Translations under genes and position numbers: made by a program | Part shown: in pieces, positions 61,089-64,000 of the stretch | How the letters are laid out: each line of letters opens with the position of its first letter | Position numbering within the stretch: the stretch's first letter is position 1 | The notes under the pieces: model-generated | Databases searched by the model: none | What the model was told of the DNA's origin: nothing | Seen by the model: the letters and a program-made list of their open reading frames with translations, nothing else | From: Sporosarcina beigongshangi | GTDB lineage: Bacteria > Actinomycetota > Actinomycetes > Actinomycetales > Micrococcaceae | NCBI RefSeq assembly: GCF_016820535.1 | Contig: NZ_JADHDY010000002.1 | Span: forward strand, 186,001 to 250,000 | Direction of reading: 5' to 3' | DNA: 64,000 nt

Positions 61089-63196
61089 ATCTCAACAAAA
61101 CGCTTGCTGCGCTGCCCCTGGCCTTCCGCAAGCTCAGCCCCCGCCAAATGGTCCATTCCCCAGTCATGTTCACGGTGCTGGTCGGCTCCATCGTCTGCAC
61201 TGCCGTGAGCATCCAGCAGATCGCAACAAGCTCTGCCACGGCAGTCTTTTCCCTCATCGTCACGGTGTGGCTCTGGCTGACTGTGCTGTTTGGCAACCTG
61301 TCCGAGGCCATTGCCGAGGGCCGCGGCAAGGCCCAGGCAGACAGCCTCCGGGCAGCCCGAACCTCCGTCATGGCACGACGCCGGACGCGCACCTTGGTGC
61401 CTGCCGGCGGGTCCGGCGCGGGCCGGGACGGCAACGAAGAGCATGAAGAGGAACTGGTGCCCGGCACCGACCTCAGGGTGGGTGACGTTGTCATCTGCGA
61501 GGCGGGGGACCTCATCCCCAGCGACGGCGACGTCATCGAGGGCCTGGCCAGCGTTGACGAATCGGCCATCACCGGCGAATCGGCCCCCGTGATCCGTGAA
61601 TCCGGCGGCGACAGAAGCTCCGTCACGGGCGGCACCATGGTGCTCTCGGACAGGATCACCATCCGCATCACGGCAGCCAGCGGCAAGACGTTCCTGGACA
61701 GGATGATCTCCCTCGTGGAGGGCGCCACCCGGCAAAGGACGCCCAATGAAATCGCGTTGAACGTGCTGCTGGCCTCCCTGACCATTGTGTTCGTTGTCGC
61801 CGTCATGACGCTTGCCCCGATGGCGAACTTCGCCAACGCCCTGCCCACCCCCGTGGTACTGGTGGCGCTGCTGGTCTGCCTGATCCCCACCACCATCGGC
61901 GCGCTGGTGCCCGCCATCGGCATTGCCGGCATGGACCGGCTCATCCAGCGCAACGTCCTGGCCACCTCCGGCAGGGCTGTGGAAACCGCCGGTGACATCA
62001 CCACCCTGCTGCTCGACAAGACGGGCACCATCACCTACGGAAACCGCCGAGCCGTTGCCTTCGTGCCGGCCGACGGCGTCGACCAGCAGGTGCTTGTCGA
62101 GACGGCACGCCTGTCCTCGTTGGCAGACGAGACCCCTGAGGGCCGCTCCATTGTTGCCCTCGCCGAGGCCGATGCGGCACCCCAGGACGCCACGGCAGCG
62201 CTGACGCCGGATATCGAGGTCATTGAGTTCAGCGCCGTGACCCGGATGAGCGGGCTCAACCTGCCCGTGGGCCACCCCGCCAACCCAACCCCAGCGGTGC
62301 TGGAGGTGCGCAAGGGGGCGGCATCCGCCGTCGAACACTATGCCAAGGAACGCGGCGGATTCCTGCCGCAGGAACTGGAGGAGGCGGTCCTGAAGATTTC
62401 CGGGACCGGCGGCACCCCGCTGCTCGTGGCAACTTACAGCGGCGGGCGCGCGCAGGTTCTTGGCGTGATTCACCTGGCGGATGTGGTCAAGCCCGGCATG
62501 AAGGAACGGTTCGCGGAACTGCGGGCCATGGGCATCAAGACCATCATGATCACAGGCGACAACAAGATCACCGCCGCTGCGATTGCCGCCGAGGCCGGGG
62601 TGGACGACTTTGTTGCCGAGGCCACCCCGGAGGACAAGCTGGCCGTCATCAAGGCCGAGCAGGAGGCCGGGCGCCTGGTGGCAATGACGGGGGACGGCAC
62701 CAACGATGCCCCGGCACTTGCCGCGGCTGATGTGGGTGTGGCCATGAATTCAGGCACCAGTGCGGCCAAGGAAGCGGCCAACATGGTGGATTTGGATTCG
62801 GACCCCACCAAGCTCATTGACATTGTGGGCATCGGCAAGCAGTTGCTGATCACGCGCGGTTCGCTGACCACCTTTTCGGTGGCGAACGACGTGGCCAAGT
62901 ACTTTGCCATTGTGCCGGCCCTGTTTGCCGCCACGTTCCCCGGGCTGGGGCTGCTGAACATCATGGGGCTGTCCTCACCCGAGAGCGCCATCCTCTCCGC
63001 CGTCATCTTCAACGCCCTGGTCATTGTTGCGCTGGTGCCGCTGGCGCTGCGCGGGGTGAAGTACAGGGCTGTTTCGGCCGCCAAGACACTGTCCCGGAAC
63101 CTGCTCATCTTTGGCCTGGGCGGCGTCATTGCCCCGTTCATTGGCATCAAGCTCATCGACCTGCTGGTCTCCCTCATCCCCACGATTGGTCACTAA
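61085..63196 (+). CDS. kdpB: Potassium-transporting P-type ATPase subunit B
   Basis: This is the 703-residue catalytic subunit. Its features are the TGES loop ([18 protein letters not shown]), phosphorylated Asp311 in [13 protein letters not shown], the hinge [20 protein letters not shown] and the seven-helix membrane part. It hydrolyses ATP to drive high-affinity K+ uptake through KdpA. Confidence 0.97.
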   Translation: MNLNKTLAALPLAFRKLSPRQMVHSPVMFTVLVGSIVCTAVSIQQIATSSATAVFSLIVTVWLWLTVLFGNLSEAIAEGRGKAQADSLRAARTSVMARRRTRTLVPAGGSGAGRDGNEEHEEELVPGTDLRVGDVVICEAGDLIPSDGDVIEGLASVDESAITGESAPVIRESGGDRSSVTGGTMVLSDRITIRITAASGKTFLDRMISLVEGATRQRTPNEIALNVLLASLTIVFVVAVMTLAPMANFANALPTPVVLVALLVCLIPTTIGALVPAIGIAGMDRLIQRNVLATSGRAVETAGDITTLLLDKTGTITYGNRRAVAFVPADGVDQQVLVETARLSSLADETPEGRSIVALAEADAAPQDATAALTPDIEVIEFSAVTRMSGLNLPVGHPANPTPAVLEVRKGAASAVEHYAKERGGFLPQELEEAVLKISGTGGTPLLVATYSGGRAQVLGVIHLADVVKPGMKERFAELRAMGIKTIMITGDNKITAAAIAAEAGVDDFVAEATPEDKLAVIKAEQEAGRLVAMTGDGTNDAPALAAADVGVAMNSGTSAAKEAANMVDLDSDPTKLIDIVGIGKQLLITRGSLTTFSVANDVAKYFAIVPALFAATFPGLGLLNIMGLSSPESAILSAVIFNALVIVALVPLALRGVKYRAVSAAKTLSRNLLIFGLGGVIAPFIGIKLIDLLVSLIPTIGH

Positions 63197-63197
63197 C

Positions 63198-63794
63198 ATG
63201 AACGCCTACGGACGCCAACTACTCACGGCCTTGCGGTTCCTCATCTGCGCCACCCTGCTGCTGGGGCTGGCCTACCCCGTGCTGGTCTTCGGCCTGGGCC
63301 AGCTCGCGGCCCCGGCCCAGGCCAACGGCTCCATCATCACCTCCGGCGGCCAGGCAGTTGGGTCCTCGCTGCTGGCCCAGCCAGTTGCGGGTGCCGGCTG
63401 GTTCCACCCGCGGCCCTCGGCGGTGGGCTGGGACCCGGCCACGTCCTCGGCCAGCAACCTGGGCCCCAACCAGGCTGCGCTGGTGGAGGCCATCGCCAAG
63501 AACCGGGCAGAGGTGGCCGCAAGGGAAAAGGTTGCCCCGGCAGAGGTGCCCATCGACGCCGTCACCGCCAGCGGTTCGGGCCTGGACCCGGACATTTCCC
63601 CGGCCTACGCCGCCTTGCAGGTGGCGCGGGTGGCGGCCGCCAACGGACTCAGCGAAGCAGCCGTGAAGGAGCTGGTTGCCCAGAACACGAGCACGGGGGT
63701 GAACGCTTTCCTGGGCCAGCCCTCGGTCAACACCACCACCCTGAATGCCGCCCTGAAGGCTGCGCAGAAATCAGCCGCGGGCCTGCGAGAATAA
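63198..63794 (+). CDS. kdpC: Potassium-transporting ATPase subunit C
   Basis: This 198-residue subunit has one N-terminal membrane helix (LICATLLLGLAYPVLVFGLG) and an extracytoplasmic domain with FHPRPSAVGWDPATSSASNL, GSGLDPDISPAYAALQVARV and NTTTLNAALKAAQ, all KdpC hallmarks. ATG 63198 lies one base after the kdpB stop. Confidence 0.95.
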   Translation: MNAYGRQLLTALRFLICATLLLGLAYPVLVFGLGQLAAPAQANGSIITSGGQAVGSSLLAQPVAGAGWFHPRPSAVGWDPATSSASNLGPNQAALVEAIAKNRAEVAAREKVAPAEVPIDAVTASGSGLDPDISPAYAALQVARVAAANGLSEAAVKELVAQNTSTGVNAFLGQPSVNTTTLNAALKAAQKSAAGLRE

Positions 63795-63797
63795 AGC

Positions 63798-64000
63798 ATG
63801 ACGCGCGGCATATTGCGGATTTTCCTGGGGGCAGCCCCCGGCGTGGGCAAAACCTACTCCATGCTGGAGGAAGGCCACGCCCAGGCAGCGGCCGGCGTGG
63901 ACGTGGTGGCGGGCATTGTCCTTGACCACGGCCGGGGGGCCACCCTGGCGCAGCTGCAAGGATTCGAGACCCTGCCCACCCGGCACATCAACTATCGCGG
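63798..64000 (+). CDS. kdpD: Sensor kinase KdpD, N-terminal fragment cut by window end
   Basis: The first 67 codons show the KdpD signature RIFLGAAPGVGKTYSMLEEG, with Walker-A-like GVGKT, then AGIVLDHGRGATLAQLQGFE. The gene starts three bases after the kdpC stop, so sensor and transporter share a transcript. The sensor part lies beyond the window. Confidence 0.93.
   Translation, partial: MTRGILRIFLGAAPGVGKTYSMLEEGHAQAAAGVDVVAGIVLDHGRGATLAQLQGFETLPTRHINYR

Overview
The window is 64 kb of high-GC chromosome from an actinobacterium, most like Arthrobacter and its relatives in the Micrococcaceae. The clues are FprA-type ferredoxin reductase, an Rpf/LysM secreted protein, actinobacterial gene families throughout, frequent GTG/TTG starts and strong GC preference at third codon positions. 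Everything here was read by eye from the sequence and its translations; no database search was run.

Left chromosomal part (1-18450): the start of a RarD-type permease, a Tat-exported beta-helix protein, fprA, a sigma factor fused to a zinc-binding anti-sigma-like domain and a membrane-anchored Pro/Thr-rich tail, an APC amino-acid permease, DUF2236 and DUF2461 proteins, a Fur-catalase-ankyrin peroxide-stress group, htpX, a histidine phosphatase, a LiaS/NarL-type two-component system, a two-domain VOC protein and yajQ.

Integrated element (18485-30413, 11.9 kb): it sits in the 3' half of a tRNA-Tyr(GTA) gene and is bounded by an exact 52-bp duplication. The left copy is part of the intact tRNA and the right copy is a 3' fragment followed by the original host tRNA terminator. 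The left module has a tyrosine integrase overlapping an XRE repressor, a divergent excisionase with paired operators, a tightly coupled operon ending in a RepA-like AAA ATPase, iteron-like repeats (possible origin) and a second XRE protein. The right module has two unrecognised proteins, three small SAM-methyltransferase-like proteins (two CheR-like, one CmoA-like), a second complete tyrosine recombinase, a second excisionase-like protein and two tiny proteins. No capsid, portal, FtsK-like transfer or resistance gene is visible. The methyltransferase cassette is the best candidate for an undescribed system.

Right chromosomal part (30414-64000): an L7/L12-like membrane protein, a secreted repeat protein, a marR-MFS efflux pair, a thioredoxin-like protein and an ABM-domain protein. 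A polyol catabolic operon follows (alcohol dehydrogenase, RbtT-like permease, fused DhaK-DhaL kinase, RpiB-type isomerase, SDR), divergent from a SorC-type regulator with a 16-bp inverted-repeat operator and next to an FGGY kinase. Then come an AlkA-type glycosylase, a LysR regulator divergent from bifunctional putA, a VOC/AraC/P-loop trio, the reverse transsulfuration pair cbs-metB, soxR with a near-perfect SoxR box, an rpf gene, an amidohydrolase, an SDR and the kdpFABC operon running into kdpD at the window end.

A recurring DNA-level feature is short-motif arrays between genes. Two or more direct copies are combined with inverted copies at fixed spacings (often 32 bp, once 41 bp). Four such arrays are seen, each with its own motif. 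A separate hairpin family recurs after the two-component system and after the MFS gene.
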